Shown here: piece by piece, positions 4,981-11,765 of the stretch
Position numbering within the stretch: the stretch's first letter is position 1
How the letters are laid out: each line of letters opens with the position of its first letter
DNA from: a bacterium
GTDB lineage: Bacteria; Bacillota; Clostridia; Oscillospirales; Acutalibacteraceae
Direction of reading: 5' to 3'
Length of the DNA: 11,765 nt
Assembly: GCA_020626545.1 (NCBI GenBank)
Contig: JAHKZS010000104.1
Span: forward strand, 1 to 11,765
Notes under the pieces: model-generated
What the model saw: only the letters and a program-made list of their open reading frames with translations
What the model was told of the DNA's origin: nothing
Databases searched by the model: none
Position numbers and translations under genes: made by a program

Positions 4981-6537
4981 TTAGTCTAGCGAGTTTTTCT
5001 GAGCGGCGGGTACTTTCTTCTCGTAGCACTCGAACGCTTCGTCTACAAGCTTTTTATCGGGTTTAGGTGTAATAAGACTTATAAGCGGTACAATTATCAG
5101 TCCCGCGAGCATCGCGAACGCTCCGCAGTTAATCGGAGACTGTAGAATAACAGGGAAAATATCTCTCGCGAAAAGGTTTAAAATCATTATACCGGCGCCG
5201 AAGATAAAGCTTACCCAGCAAGCGAGCTTCGTAGTCTTTTTCCAATATAAGCCGTAGAGGAACGGAGCTAAGAACGCGCCCGCTAAAGCGCCCCACGATA
5301 CGCCCATAAGCTGAGCGATAAACTTAACCGATTCATTCTGGCTCTTGTCCTGATAAATCGCGATAAACGCCGAAATCGCTATAAATACAACGATAAACAG
5401 TCTTATAATAAGAACTTCCTTTTTCTCGCTCATCTTCTTGATAAAGTTGCCCTTTAAGAAGTCGATAGTTAAGGTTGAGCTGGAAGCGATAACCAGTGAG
5501 GAAAGCGTTGACATCGAAGCCGAAAGCACAAGAATAACAACTATCGCGATAAGGAAAGGTGATAAATTAGAAAGCATATTAGGAATAATCGAGTCGAATA
5601 CTACGCCTGTATCGCCGACCTCGGGCTTAAAGAGACGTCCGAATCCTCCGAGGAAGTAACATCCGCCCGCCACGATAAACGCGAAAGCTGTCGAGATAAC
5701 TGTACCCTTGTGTATATCTTTTTCGCTTTTAATAGCGTAGAATTTCTGAACCATCTGAGGAAGTCCCCATGTTCCGAGCGAGGTAAGAATTACAACGCCT
5801 AAGAGATTTAACGGATCGGGGCCGAAGAACGAGTTAAATACTCCGGGAGTAGCCGAAACCTCAGGATCGCTCACCTTAGCAAGCCCGTTAAGAGCCTCCA
5901 TAAATCCGCCCTGATTAACAAGTACAGCGGCGATTACGGCGACAATTCCGATAATCATAATAAAGCCCTGGATAAAGTCGTTAATAGCGGTAGCCATATA
6001 TCCGCCCGCGATTACATAAATACCCGTAAGCACGGACATAATTATAATGCACCATACATAGTCGATACCGAAAGCCATTTTAAACAGTCTCGAAAGTCCG
6101 TTATAAAGAGAAGCGGTATAAGGAATTAAGAAAATAAACGTAATAATCGAAGCGCCGATTTTAAGCCCGTTACTGCTAAAGCGTTTTCCGAAGAAATCGG
6201 GCATAGTCGCCGAGTTTAAATGCTGGGTCATAATGCGGGTTCTTCGTCCTAAAATAACCCAAGCTAAAAGCGAGCCGATTAAAGCGTTTCCGATACCGAT
6301 CCAAGTGGAAGCGATACCGTATTTCCAACCGAACTGTCCGGCATAACCTACAAAAATTACAGCCGAGAAGTAAGATGTACCGTACGCGAACGCGGTAAGC
6401 CACGGACCTACGCTTCTTCCGCCGAGTACAAATCCGTTAACATCGGTAGCGTGACGGCGGCAGTAAACTCCTACGCCTATCATAATACCGAAGAATACAA
6501 TCAAAAAGATTAATGATAGAATACCTTTTAATTCCAT
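4981..6537 (-). CDS. Sodium:solute symporter, SSS family (518 aa)
   Basis: Integral membrane carrier with about 13 hydrophobic helices that couples uptake of a small solute, often a carboxylate or amino acid, to sodium. Family marks are 'GGRSVGPWLTAFAYGTSYFS' near residues 39-58, 'AGGYMATAINDFIQGF' near 177-192 with the conserved Asp (187 here), and 'SASMSTLSS' near 339-347 in the helix that supplies sodium ligands. The chosen start is ATG at 6535-6537, because GGAGGT lies just before it. A possible ATG four codons upstream contains that ribosome site. The C-terminal tail (about 490-518) is cytoplasmic and charged. Substrate is unknown. An acyl-CoA ligase upstream with a matching promoter box suggests a carboxylate. 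Proline or pantothenate transport is an alternative. Confidence 0.9.
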   Translation of the reverse strand: MELKGILSLIFLIVFFGIMIGVGVYCRRHATDVNGFVLGGRSVGPWLTAFAYGTSYFSAVIFVGYAGQFGWKYGIASTWIGIGNALIGSLLAWVILGRRTRIMTQHLNSATMPDFFGKRFSSNGLKIGASIITFIFLIPYTASLYNGLSRLFKMAFGIDYVWCIIIMSVLTGIYVIAGGYMATAINDFIQGFIMIIGIVAVIAAVLVNQGGFMEALNGLAKVSDPEVSATPGVFNSFFGPDPLNLLGVVILTSLGTWGLPQMVQKFYAIKSEKDIHKGTVISTAFAFIVAGGCYFLGGFGRLFKPEVGDTGVVFDSIIPNMLSNLSPFLIAIVVILVLSASMSTLSSLVIASSSTLTIDFLKGNFIKKMSEKKEVLIIRLFIVVFIAISAFIAIYQDKSQNESVKFIAQLMGVSWGALAGAFLAPFLYGLYWKKTTKLACWVSFIFGAGIMILNLFARDIFPVILQSPINCGAFAMLAGLIIVPLISLITPKPDKKLVDEAFECYEKKVPAAQKNSLD

Positions 6538-6561
6538 TTTTACCTCCATACAAGTTGATAA

Positions 6562-6590
6562 TTTATCGCTTTAAATGATTAAAGTATAAA
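6562..6590 (-). promoter_or_regulatory. Probable promoter of the symporter, with TTTAAAGC box
   Basis: On the minus strand the -10 GATAAA (6562-6567) has a 17-bp spacer to a weak -35 TTTATA (6585-6590). The spacer ends TTTAAAGC directly against the -10, the same arrangement as in the ligase promoter (8379-8407). The weak -35 suggests an activator or low basal expression. Assignment rests on this resemblance. Confidence 0.5.
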
Positions 6591-6604
6591 GCTTTTAAAA
6601 TAAA

Positions 6605-6634
6605 CCTTTTCAAGAGATTTCTCTCTTGAAAAGG
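6605..6634 (-). terminator. Terminator of the acyl-CoA synthetase gene
   Basis: Perfect 13-bp stem (6605-6617 with 6622-6634) with a GAAA loop on the minus strand, followed by TTTATTTT. It lies 14 bp past the ligase stop. It implies that the symporter downstream uses its own promoter. Confidence 0.85.
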
Positions 6635-6647
6635 ATATTATATAAAA

Positions 6648-8300
6648 TTACAATAGCGATTTTGAATCAATTTCGTTCTGTTTAGCTACTACGCTTTCGC
6701 CGCAGTATTTCTTTCTTAAAACAGGCTTTTCGATTTTACCCGTCGGGTTTCTGGGAACGTCGGCGAATATAATCTTTCTCGGCCGTTTATAACGAGGAAG
6801 TTCCATACAGAACTCGTTAACCTCGTCCTCCGTAAGAGTACAGTCCTCTTTTACCTCGATAACGGCGGTCGCGATTTCGCCGAGACGCTGGTCGGGAAGT
6901 CCGATTACGGCTACATCCTTAATAGCGTTATTAGAACGTAAAAAGTCCTCAATCTGTACGGGATAGATATTCTCGCCGCCCGAGATAATAACGTCTTTTT
7001 TACGGTCTACGAGGTAAATAAAGCCTTCGCTGTCGTATTCAGCCATATCGCCCGTATATAACCAACCCTCGCTGTCGAGGACCTCCTCGGTAGCCTTGGG
7101 ATCTTTATAATAACACTTCATTACGCCGGGGCCCTTAACGGCGAGTTCGCCGACGCCTTTGGTAACAGTGTTTCTGTTTTCGTCAACAATACGTACTTCC
7201 CAGCCGTAGCCCGCTACGCCGATAGCGCCGACCTTATTTTCGTTCTCAACGCCTAAGTGTACGCAACCGGGGCCGATAGATTCGCTCAGTCCGTAGTTAG
7301 TATCGTAGCTGTGGTGAGGGAAGATTTTCTTCCAGCGTTTAATCAGAGTAGGCGGTACAGGCTGAGCGCCTATGTGCATTAACCGCCACTGACTGAGTTC
7401 ATAATCGTCGAGGTTAATCCTTCCGCTGTCGATAGCGTCGAGAATATCCTGAGCCCACGGAACTAAAAGCCATACTATAGAACAGCGCTCCTCGCTTACA
7501 CAACGGATAATCCACTCGGGGCTTACTCCGCGGAGAATAACCGCCTTTGAACCTGAATAAAGGCTTCCGAACCAGTGCATTTTAGCGCCCGTATGATAAA
7601 GCGGCGGAATACAAAGGAACACGTCGTCTTTAGTCTGGCCGTGGTGAGCGTGTTCAACCTTAGCGCTGTGAACGAGGGCTTTATGGGCGTGTAAAATTGC
7701 CTTAGGAAAGCCTGTAGTTCCCGACGAGAAGTAGATAGCGCCGTAGTCGTCGTCGGTAATATAAACGCTCGGAGCGCGGCTCGAGCAGTATGTAATAAGC
7801 TTTTCGTAGCTGTCGGCAAAGCTCGGACACTCATCGCCCACATAAAATACATTCTTAACCTTGGGGACTTTATCTAAAATCTCCTCAACTCGTCCGATAA
7901 ACTCGGGACCGAACACGAGCACATCGGAATCGGACTGTTTAAGACAGTATTCAATCTCGTCCGAAGTATAACGGAAGTTAAGCGGAACAGCGATACCGCC
8001 CATCTTTAAAATACCGAAATAAATCGGAAGCCAGTCTATACAATTCATAAGAAGTATAGCTACCTTGTCCCCTTTCTTAACGCCTCGGGTTAAGAGAAGG
8101 TTAGCGAACTGATTTGCTTTAACGTCGAACTCGCCCCAGGTGAGCTGTTTTCTAAAAGCTCCCGAGCGGTTGGACTCGATAAGAGAGTATTCTCTCCAAG
8201 TTACGTGAGGTATGTTTTTTACCTCGGGGTTAATTTCAACCAACGCTATATCATCTTTAAAATATGTAGCGTTTCTGGTTAAAAATTCTGTAATCGGCAT
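6648..8300 (-). CDS. Acyl-CoA synthetase / AMP-dependent ligase (550 aa)
   Basis: ANL-superfamily enzyme that adenylates a carboxylate with ATP and transfers it to CoA. Motifs in order: phosphate loop SSGTTGFPK (192-200), 'YGLSES' (336-341), 'GWLYTGD' (412-418), hinge 'DRKKDVIISGGENIYP' (432-447), and catalytic Lys522 in 'NPTGK'. Length suits medium- or long-chain or aryl-CoA ligases. Between residues 30 and 52 an extra segment, 'VTWREYSLIESN', resembles the normal 'LTWGEFDVKANQ' motif that follows at 53-64, so the N-terminal motif appears twice. The substrate cannot be assigned. The start at 8298-8300 lacks a strong ribosome site, and a terminator-like hairpin and a tiny ORF precede it. It may work with the downstream symporter. 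Confidence 0.92.
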   Translation of the reverse strand: MPITEFLTRNATYFKDDIALVEINPEVKNIPHVTWREYSLIESNRSGAFRKQLTWGEFDVKANQFANLLLTRGVKKGDKVAILLMNCIDWLPIYFGILKMGGIAVPLNFRYTSDEIEYCLKQSDSDVLVFGPEFIGRVEEILDKVPKVKNVFYVGDECPSFADSYEKLITYCSSRAPSVYITDDDYGAIYFSSGTTGFPKAILHAHKALVHSAKVEHAHHGQTKDDVFLCIPPLYHTGAKMHWFGSLYSGSKAVILRGVSPEWIIRCVSEERCSIVWLLVPWAQDILDAIDSGRINLDDYELSQWRLMHIGAQPVPPTLIKRWKKIFPHHSYDTNYGLSESIGPGCVHLGVENENKVGAIGVAGYGWEVRIVDENRNTVTKGVGELAVKGPGVMKCYYKDPKATEEVLDSEGWLYTGDMAEYDSEGFIYLVDRKKDVIISGGENIYPVQIEDFLRSNNAIKDVAVIGLPDQRLGEIATAVIEVKEDCTLTEDEVNEFCMELPRYKRPRKIIFADVPRNPTGKIEKPVLRKKYCGESVVAKQNEIDSKSLL

Positions 8301-8307
8301 AATTAAT

Positions 8308-8331
8308 TCATTCTTCTTTCATCTTAGACAT
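8308..8331 (-). other. Possible 7-codon leader ORF before the ligase
   Basis: ATG at 8329-8331 opens MSKMKEE and stops at 8308-8310, seven bases before the ligase ATG. GGAG (minus strand of 8339-8342), the end of the terminator stem, lies seven bases upstream. Because the ligase itself has a poor ribosome site, translational coupling through this ORF is possible. It is too short to support on its own. Confidence 0.25.
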
Positions 8332-8360
8332 AAAAAAGCTCCATACGAAATCGTACGGAG
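8332..8360 (-). terminator. Terminator-like hairpin inside the ligase leader (possible attenuator)
   Basis: Arms 8339-8348 and 8351-8360 form a stem of 9-10 pairs followed by CTTTTTT on the minus strand. The one odd position is a G.U wobble on the minus strand but an A.C mismatch on the plus strand, so it is built to fold in the minus-strand RNA. It lies between the ligase promoter and start codon, only about a dozen bases after the expected transcription start. No gene lies upstream that needs it, since murC has its own terminator. Confidence 0.65.
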
Positions 8361-8378
8361 ATGACAATTTCAATATAC

Positions 8379-8407
8379 ATTATCGCTTTAAAGCGTCTCT
8401 TTGTCAA
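8379..8407 (-). promoter_or_regulatory. Sigma-A promoter of the ligase, with palindromic box in the spacer
   Basis: On the minus strand a consensus -35 TTGACA (8402-8407), a 17-bp spacer and -10 GATAAT (8379-8384). The 12-bp palindrome CGCTTTAAAGCG (8384-8395) fills the spacer's promoter-proximal half. A repressor there would block RNA polymerase. Two more copies of the box lie upstream at 8484-8493 and 8500-8509. Confidence 0.78.
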
Positions 8408-8483
8408 GTATAAACAAAGAGTTATGCTCAAGTTTGTGCAACCCTAACAAATACACGGCTTTAATTTCGTTAAAAATGCTAAC

Positions 8484-8509
8484 GATTTAAAGCATAAAAG
8501 CTTTAAAGC
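8484..8509. repeat. Two further TTTAAAGC boxes upstream of the ligase promoter
   Basis: GATTTAAAGC (8484-8493) and the perfect 10-bp palindrome GCTTTAAAGC (8500-8509) repeat the box of the ligase promoter, about 80-120 bp upstream of it. Clustered copies of an AT-rich palindrome suggest a multi-site operator. AT-rich background could produce some of this by chance. Confidence 0.45.
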
Positions 8510-8542
8510 ACTAAAGTATCAAACTATATAATTCATATAAAG

Positions 8543-8568
8543 AAAAAAGGTCGGATTGCCCGACCTTT
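8543..8568 (-). terminator. Terminator of murC
   Basis: Perfect 9-bp stem (8546-8554 with 8560-8568) and, on the minus strand, a T-run from 8543-8548. It begins four bases after the murC stop codon. The 240 bp from here to the ligase hold no gene beyond the leader elements listed separately. Confidence 0.92.
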
Positions 8569-8572
8569 ATCA

Positions 8573-9952
8573 TTAGGAATACTTTTCCTTTAATTTTTTA
8601 AGAATCATATTAGCGCACATATAGACGTTACCGCCGCCCATAGTGAGAATTAAATCCCCCGGCTGAGCGTTCTCGCAGACGTAATCGGTAATATCCTCGA
8701 ATGTATCTATACACTTCGAGCCCGGGACCTTAGCGCCTAAGTCGGTGGAATAGATATTATAGGTATTGGTTTCACGGACAGGGAGAATTTCGGAGATAAT
8801 CGCCTCGTCGGGAATCTTTAACGCCTCGGCGAAATCGTCTAGAAGCATAGCCGTTCTCGAGAATGTATGAGGCTGGAATACAGCCCACACCTTATTGAAT
8901 CCCATTTCCATAGCCGCGTTAAGAGTAGCGGTAAGCTCGGTCGGATGGTGAGCAAAGTCGTCGGCGACAGTAATATCGCCGGGAGTTCCGAGGATTTCGA
9001 AACGGCGATGTACTCCGCCGAACTTCTCTAAGTTCTCGGAAATATCCTTCGCGGTAGCGCCTAGGTAATGAGCCGTAGCCGCTGTGGCTAAGGCGTTATA
9101 GATATTGTGCTTACCGGGTACCATCAGCTTAACGGTACAGAGCTTTTCGCCGCGCTTCATAATATCGAAGGTCTCGTGAACGCCCTTATCCTCGCTGATA
9201 TTAGCGGCATAGTAGTCGTTAGTTTCCTTAAAACCGTAGGTGATTTTTACCGCCTTAATATCCTTAACGGCATCCATAGTATTTTCGTCGTCACCGTTTA
9301 AGATAAGCGGGCCTGTGGTCTGTTTAGCGAACTGATTAAACGATTTTTTGATATTATCGAGGTTCTTAAAATAGTCGAGATGGTCGGCGTCAATATTCAG
9401 AATAACGGAAATATACGGAGTGAGTTCGAGGAAAGTATCAACATACTCGCAAGCCTCACACACTATAATATCGCTTTCGCCGACATAGCTGTTACCGCCT
9501 ATAAACGGCAGTTTACCGCCGATAATCGCGGACGGGTCAAAACCGCTTCCGATAAGAACCTGAGTGAGCATACCTGTGGTACTTGTTTTACCGTGAGTAC
9601 CCGAAATCGCGATACTGCGGTTATAACGACGGCACACTATACCGAGCATAACGCTTCGCTCGATACAGGGAATGCCTCTCTTTTCGGCTTCGGCGCGCTC
9701 GGGGTTATCCTTCTTAACCGCCGCGGAATAAACGACTAACTCCGCGCCGTCGATATTCTCAGCCTTATGGCCCATAAACACGGGAATACCGTAACCTTTA
9801 ATCTTATCGAGAGTCTCGCCCTCGTTCATATCAGAACCCTGAATCTCAAAACCCTCGCTCATAAGTATCTCGGCGAGCGGACACATACCGCTTCCGCCTA
9901 TTCCTATAAAATGTATTCTTTTTTTATTATCGAGAAGATGATCGTATTTCAT
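8573..9952 (-). CDS. murC: UDP-N-acetylmuramate--L-alanine ligase MurC (459 aa)
   Basis: Cytoplasmic Mur ligase that adds L-alanine to UDP-MurNAc, using ATP, in peptidoglycan precursor synthesis. Three domains are visible: the N-terminal UDP-binding Rossmann part with 'FIGIGGSGM' (15-23); the central ATPase with GTHGKTST (118-125) and 'NIDADHLDYF' (186-195); and the C-terminal domain with 'HRRFE' (315-319) and 'DDFAHHPTE' (331-339), the MurC-type signature. 'GKHNIYNALA' is at 280-289. Length equals the family norm. GAGGT lies a few bases before the ATG. The gene stands alone here rather than in a dcw-type cluster, which is usual in many Firmicutes. It is transcribed away from rlmD. Confidence 0.97.
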   Translation of the reverse strand: MKYDHLLDNKKRIHFIGIGGSGMCPLAEILMSEGFEIQGSDMNEGETLDKIKGYGIPVFMGHKAENIDGAELVVYSAAVKKDNPERAEAEKRGIPCIERSVMLGIVCRRYNRSIAISGTHGKTSTTGMLTQVLIGSGFDPSAIIGGKLPFIGGNSYVGESDIIVCEACEYVDTFLELTPYISVILNIDADHLDYFKNLDNIKKSFNQFAKQTTGPLILNGDDENTMDAVKDIKAVKITYGFKETNDYYAANISEDKGVHETFDIMKRGEKLCTVKLMVPGKHNIYNALATAATAHYLGATAKDISENLEKFGGVHRRFEILGTPGDITVADDFAHHPTELTATLNAAMEMGFNKVWAVFQPHTFSRTAMLLDDFAEALKIPDEAIISEILPVRETNTYNIYSTDLGAKVPGSKCIDTFEDITDYVCENAQPGDLILTMGGGNVYMCANMILKKLKEKYS

Positions 9953-10004
9953 TTAAAGACCTCATTTCCCATTTCAATTATATGTATCTGCTTATTACTC
10001 CTAT

Positions 10005-10033
10005 ATTATATTGCTTTTTGCGGTAAAAATAAA
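10005..10033 (-). promoter_or_regulatory. Tentative murC promoter
   Basis: On the minus strand a perfect -10 TATAAT (10005-10010) lies about 55 bp before the murC start. The -35 at 17-bp spacing (TTTATT, 10028-10033) is weak. The stretch is AT-rich, so the call is tentative. Confidence 0.35.
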
Positions 10034-10068
10034 TACCTTTTTAGAATTTAATAAATATTTCTCGCATA

Positions 10069-10097
10069 TTGCCAAATTATCTAACTAATGATAAAAT
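10069..10097 (+). promoter_or_regulatory. Promoter of rlmD
   Basis: -35 TTGCCA (10069-10074), 17-bp spacer and -10 TAAAAT (10092-10097), about 58 bp before the ATG. A short hairpin GCGGA-ATT-TCCGC lies in the leader just before the GGAGG ribosome site. The 200-bp gap between murC and rlmD holds only these divergent control elements. Confidence 0.65.
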
Positions 10098-10154
10098 ATT
10101 TTTATATATCCGCGTCAAGAGTTTGCGGAATTTCCGCGTACAATCGGAGGAATT

Positions 10155-11510
10155 ATGAAGAAAAACGATATTATAAAGCTTAAAATAACCTCGATGACCG
10201 CTCAGGGAAGCGGCGTCGGTAAAACCGGGGACGGTATAGTTATATTTGTGCCGTATTCGGCTATCGGTGACGAGCTGGAGGTTCGCGTATTAAAGGTAAA
10301 AAAGACCTACGCTTACGGAAAAATTGAAAATATAATAAATCCCTCGCCCGACAGGATAGAAAATGACTGCCCCGCTTTCGGAAAATGCGGAGGATGTGTT
10401 TACCGTCACATTAGTTATAATTCTGAAAAAGAAATAAAGCGTCAGCGTGTAGTAGACGCGGTGGAGCGAATAGGCGGACTAAAGAACGTTAAAATCAACG
10501 AAACTGTAGCTAACGACAGGGTTAACCGCTACCGCAATAAAGCTCAACTCCCCTGCCAAGCGTCCACAGACGGAGTAGATTTCGGATTTTACGCCAATCA
10601 CAGCCACCGAATCGTACCCGCGGACGACTGTCTTTTACAGCCCGAGCTGTTTAATAAGGTCACTAAAATCACCCGAGAATTTATGAACCAAACAAATCAG
10701 TCCGCCTACAACGAAAAAACAGGCAAAGGTAAGCTAAGACACCTCTACATAAGATATGCCGAAAAAACGGAACAGTTAATGGTTTGTTACGTAGTAAACG
10801 GCAACGGACTCAAACAGGAAGATATACTTATAAGGACGCTTAAAGAAAACATTCCCGAGCTTACGACAGTTATTTTTAATTCTAATAGAGAAAATACAAA
10901 CGTTGTGCTCGGTTCTAAAAACCGCACCGCTTACGGCAAGGGTTATATCGAGGACATTCTCCGCGGAAAACGATTTAAAATCTCTCCCCTGTCATTTTAT
11001 CAGGTAAACAGAACTCAGGCGGAAAAGCTCTACACTATCGCCGAAAACTACGCGGAGCTTAAAGGTAACGAAGTGCTTATAGACCTTTACTGCGGTACGG
11101 GTACGATAGGGCTAACTATGGCGGATAAGTGCAAGAAGCTCATCGGGGTAGAGATTATAGAGGACGCGGTAGAGGACGCGAAGTATAACGCCGAGATTAA
11201 CGGAATAAAAAACGCCGAATTTGTATGCGGCGACGCTAAATTCGCCGCGGAAAAGCTCAGCCGGGACGGAATAAAGCCCGACGTTATTATAGTCGACCCG
11301 CCGAGAAAAGGACTCGACAGCGAGCTTATCGCTACAATCGCGGAGATGAATCCCGAGAGAGTGGTTTACGTAAGCTGTGACAGCGAAACTTTAGCGAGGG
11401 ATTTGAAGCTTTTTACTGAAAATAATTATTCCGTAAAAGAAATAACTCCCGTGGATTTATTCTCGAGAACTCCGCATATTGAGAACGTCTGCCTTTTAAC
11501 CGTCGATTAG
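10155..11510 (+). CDS. rlmD: 23S rRNA (uracil-C5) methyltransferase RlmD/RlmCD-type (451 aa)
   Basis: SAM-dependent enzyme that places 5-methyluridine in 23S rRNA. In Firmicutes one RlmCD does both U747 and U1939 (E. coli numbering, family knowledge). An N-terminal TRAM domain (about 1-60) binds RNA. The [4Fe-4S] ligands are C72, C78 and C81 in 'DCPAFGKCGGC', plus C159 in 'DDCLL'. The SAM motif 'LYCGTGTIG' is at 311-319, 'DPPRKG' at 381-386, nucleophile C408 in 'YVSCDSETLARD', and the probable base E443 in 'TPHIEN'. All key residues are present and length is normal. GGAGG precedes the ATG by four bases. Some relatives act on tRNA U54 (TrmA-like), but the TRAM plus iron-sulfur layout favours RlmD. 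Confidence 0.94.
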   Translation: MKKNDIIKLKITSMTAQGSGVGKTGDGIVIFVPYSAIGDELEVRVLKVKKTYAYGKIENIINPSPDRIENDCPAFGKCGGCVYRHISYNSEKEIKRQRVVDAVERIGGLKNVKINETVANDRVNRYRNKAQLPCQASTDGVDFGFYANHSHRIVPADDCLLQPELFNKVTKITREFMNQTNQSAYNEKTGKGKLRHLYIRYAEKTEQLMVCYVVNGNGLKQEDILIRTLKENIPELTTVIFNSNRENTNVVLGSKNRTAYGKGYIEDILRGKRFKISPLSFYQVNRTQAEKLYTIAENYAELKGNEVLIDLYCGTGTIGLTMADKCKKLIGVEIIEDAVEDAKYNAEINGIKNAEFVCGDAKFAAEKLSRDGIKPDVIIVDPPRKGLDSELIATIAEMNPERVVYVSCDSETLARDLKLFTENNYSVKEITPVDLFSRTPHIENVCLLTVD

Positions 11511-11559
11511 AAAAATTCTCAACTCTCAATGATAGAATTTAGGAAAGGTTGTGCGTTAA

Positions 11560-11765
11560 ATGAAAAAGATTATTACATACGCTCTCGCTGTCCTTATAGC
11601 GATTACTTCAACAGTAATTCCAAGCTACGCCTCGACAAGCTCGACCGAGGATAACGGAGAGCGATATGTACACGCTTCGTACAAAGCGAGCAGAATTATC
11701 GGCGAGTATCAGGACGACGGAAGCATTCTTTTTATTAAACAAGAGGACGCTCACGCTAACGCGAA
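11560..11765 (+). CDS. Secreted or exported protein, N-terminal part (3' end outside window)
   Basis: The reading frame opens with MKKIITYALAVLIAITSTV and continues IPSYAST. This is a clear Sec signal peptide with a likely signal peptidase I cut after 'SYA'. About 45 mature residues are visible, beginning with a Ser/Thr/Glu-rich stretch and including 'ASYKASRIIGEYQDDGSILF'. AGGAAAGG lies 11 bases before the ATG, and a GTG closer to it stops after two codons. It lies 49 bp after rlmD on the same strand with no clear promoter or terminator between, so read-through from rlmD is possible. The visible part matches no family I know. No lipobox cysteine is present. Confidence 0.75.
   Translation, partial: MKKIITYALAVLIAITSTVIPSYASTSSTEDNGERYVHASYKASRIIGEYQDDGSILFIKQEDAHANA

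Noticed and set aside
6538..6549. Symporter start four codons upstream (ATG at 6547-6549)
   Set aside because: Those codons contain the GGAGGT ribosome site of the ATG at 6535-6537, and no ribosome site precedes the upstream ATG.
9107..10051. Plus-strand open frames across murC
   Set aside because: They are antisense to an unmistakable murC and translate to sequences without family features.
11513..11540. AAATTCT/AGAATTT hairpin after rlmD as a terminator
   Set aside because: Seven AT-rich pairs with a 14-nt loop and only a short T-run. Too weak to call.
1..11765. CRISPR array, tRNA or rRNA genes, prophage or phage-defence genes
   Set aside because: No regularly spaced direct repeats, no tRNA or rRNA signatures, and apart from the IS fragment every sizeable gene has an ordinary metabolic, transport or housekeeping identity.

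Overview
The window looks like chromosomal DNA of a low-to-mid GC, spore-forming clostridial Firmicute, possibly a gut Oscillospiraceae/Ruminococcaceae-type anaerobe. The reasons are a CotF-type spore coat pair, strong GGAGG-type ribosome binding sites, a Bacillus-type OhrR with a Firmicutes-style operator, an RlmCD-type rRNA methyltransferase, and hairpin-plus-U terminators between most transcription units. The genus is inference only.

Layout. 1-300: the last 47 codons and 3' flank of an IS1182-type transposase with two hairpins. 304-740 (-): two small spore-coat-type genes, preceded at about 755-905 by a densely structured, apparently untranslated segment (candidate ncRNA or riboswitch-like leader). 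962-3061 (+): a peroxide-stress operon, glutathione-peroxidase-like enzyme, CDF metal exporter with a Mn-type signature, and OhrR, driven by a near-consensus promoter with a perfect 20-bp OhrR-like palindrome at the transcription start. 3118-3148: bidirectional terminator. 3159-4825 (-): two tandem paralogous lipoproteins followed by a short-chain dehydrogenase. 4981-6537 (-): sodium:solute symporter. 6648-8300 (-): acyl-CoA synthetase-type ligase with an unusual leader. 8573-9952 (-): murC. 10155-11510 (+): rlmD/rlmCD, divergent from murC. 11560-11765 (+): start of a secreted protein cut by the window edge.

How the genes may work together. The OhrR operon joins peroxide reduction, metal export and the peroxide sensor in one self-regulated unit. 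The symporter and the acyl-CoA ligase are separate transcription units, but both promoters carry a TTTAAAGC box flush against the -10 element. This suggests co-regulated uptake and CoA activation of a carboxylate. MurC and RlmD are housekeeping genes. The most interesting unexplained items are the structured RNA at 755-905, the TTTAAAGC boxes, and the terminator plus mini-ORF in the ligase leader.
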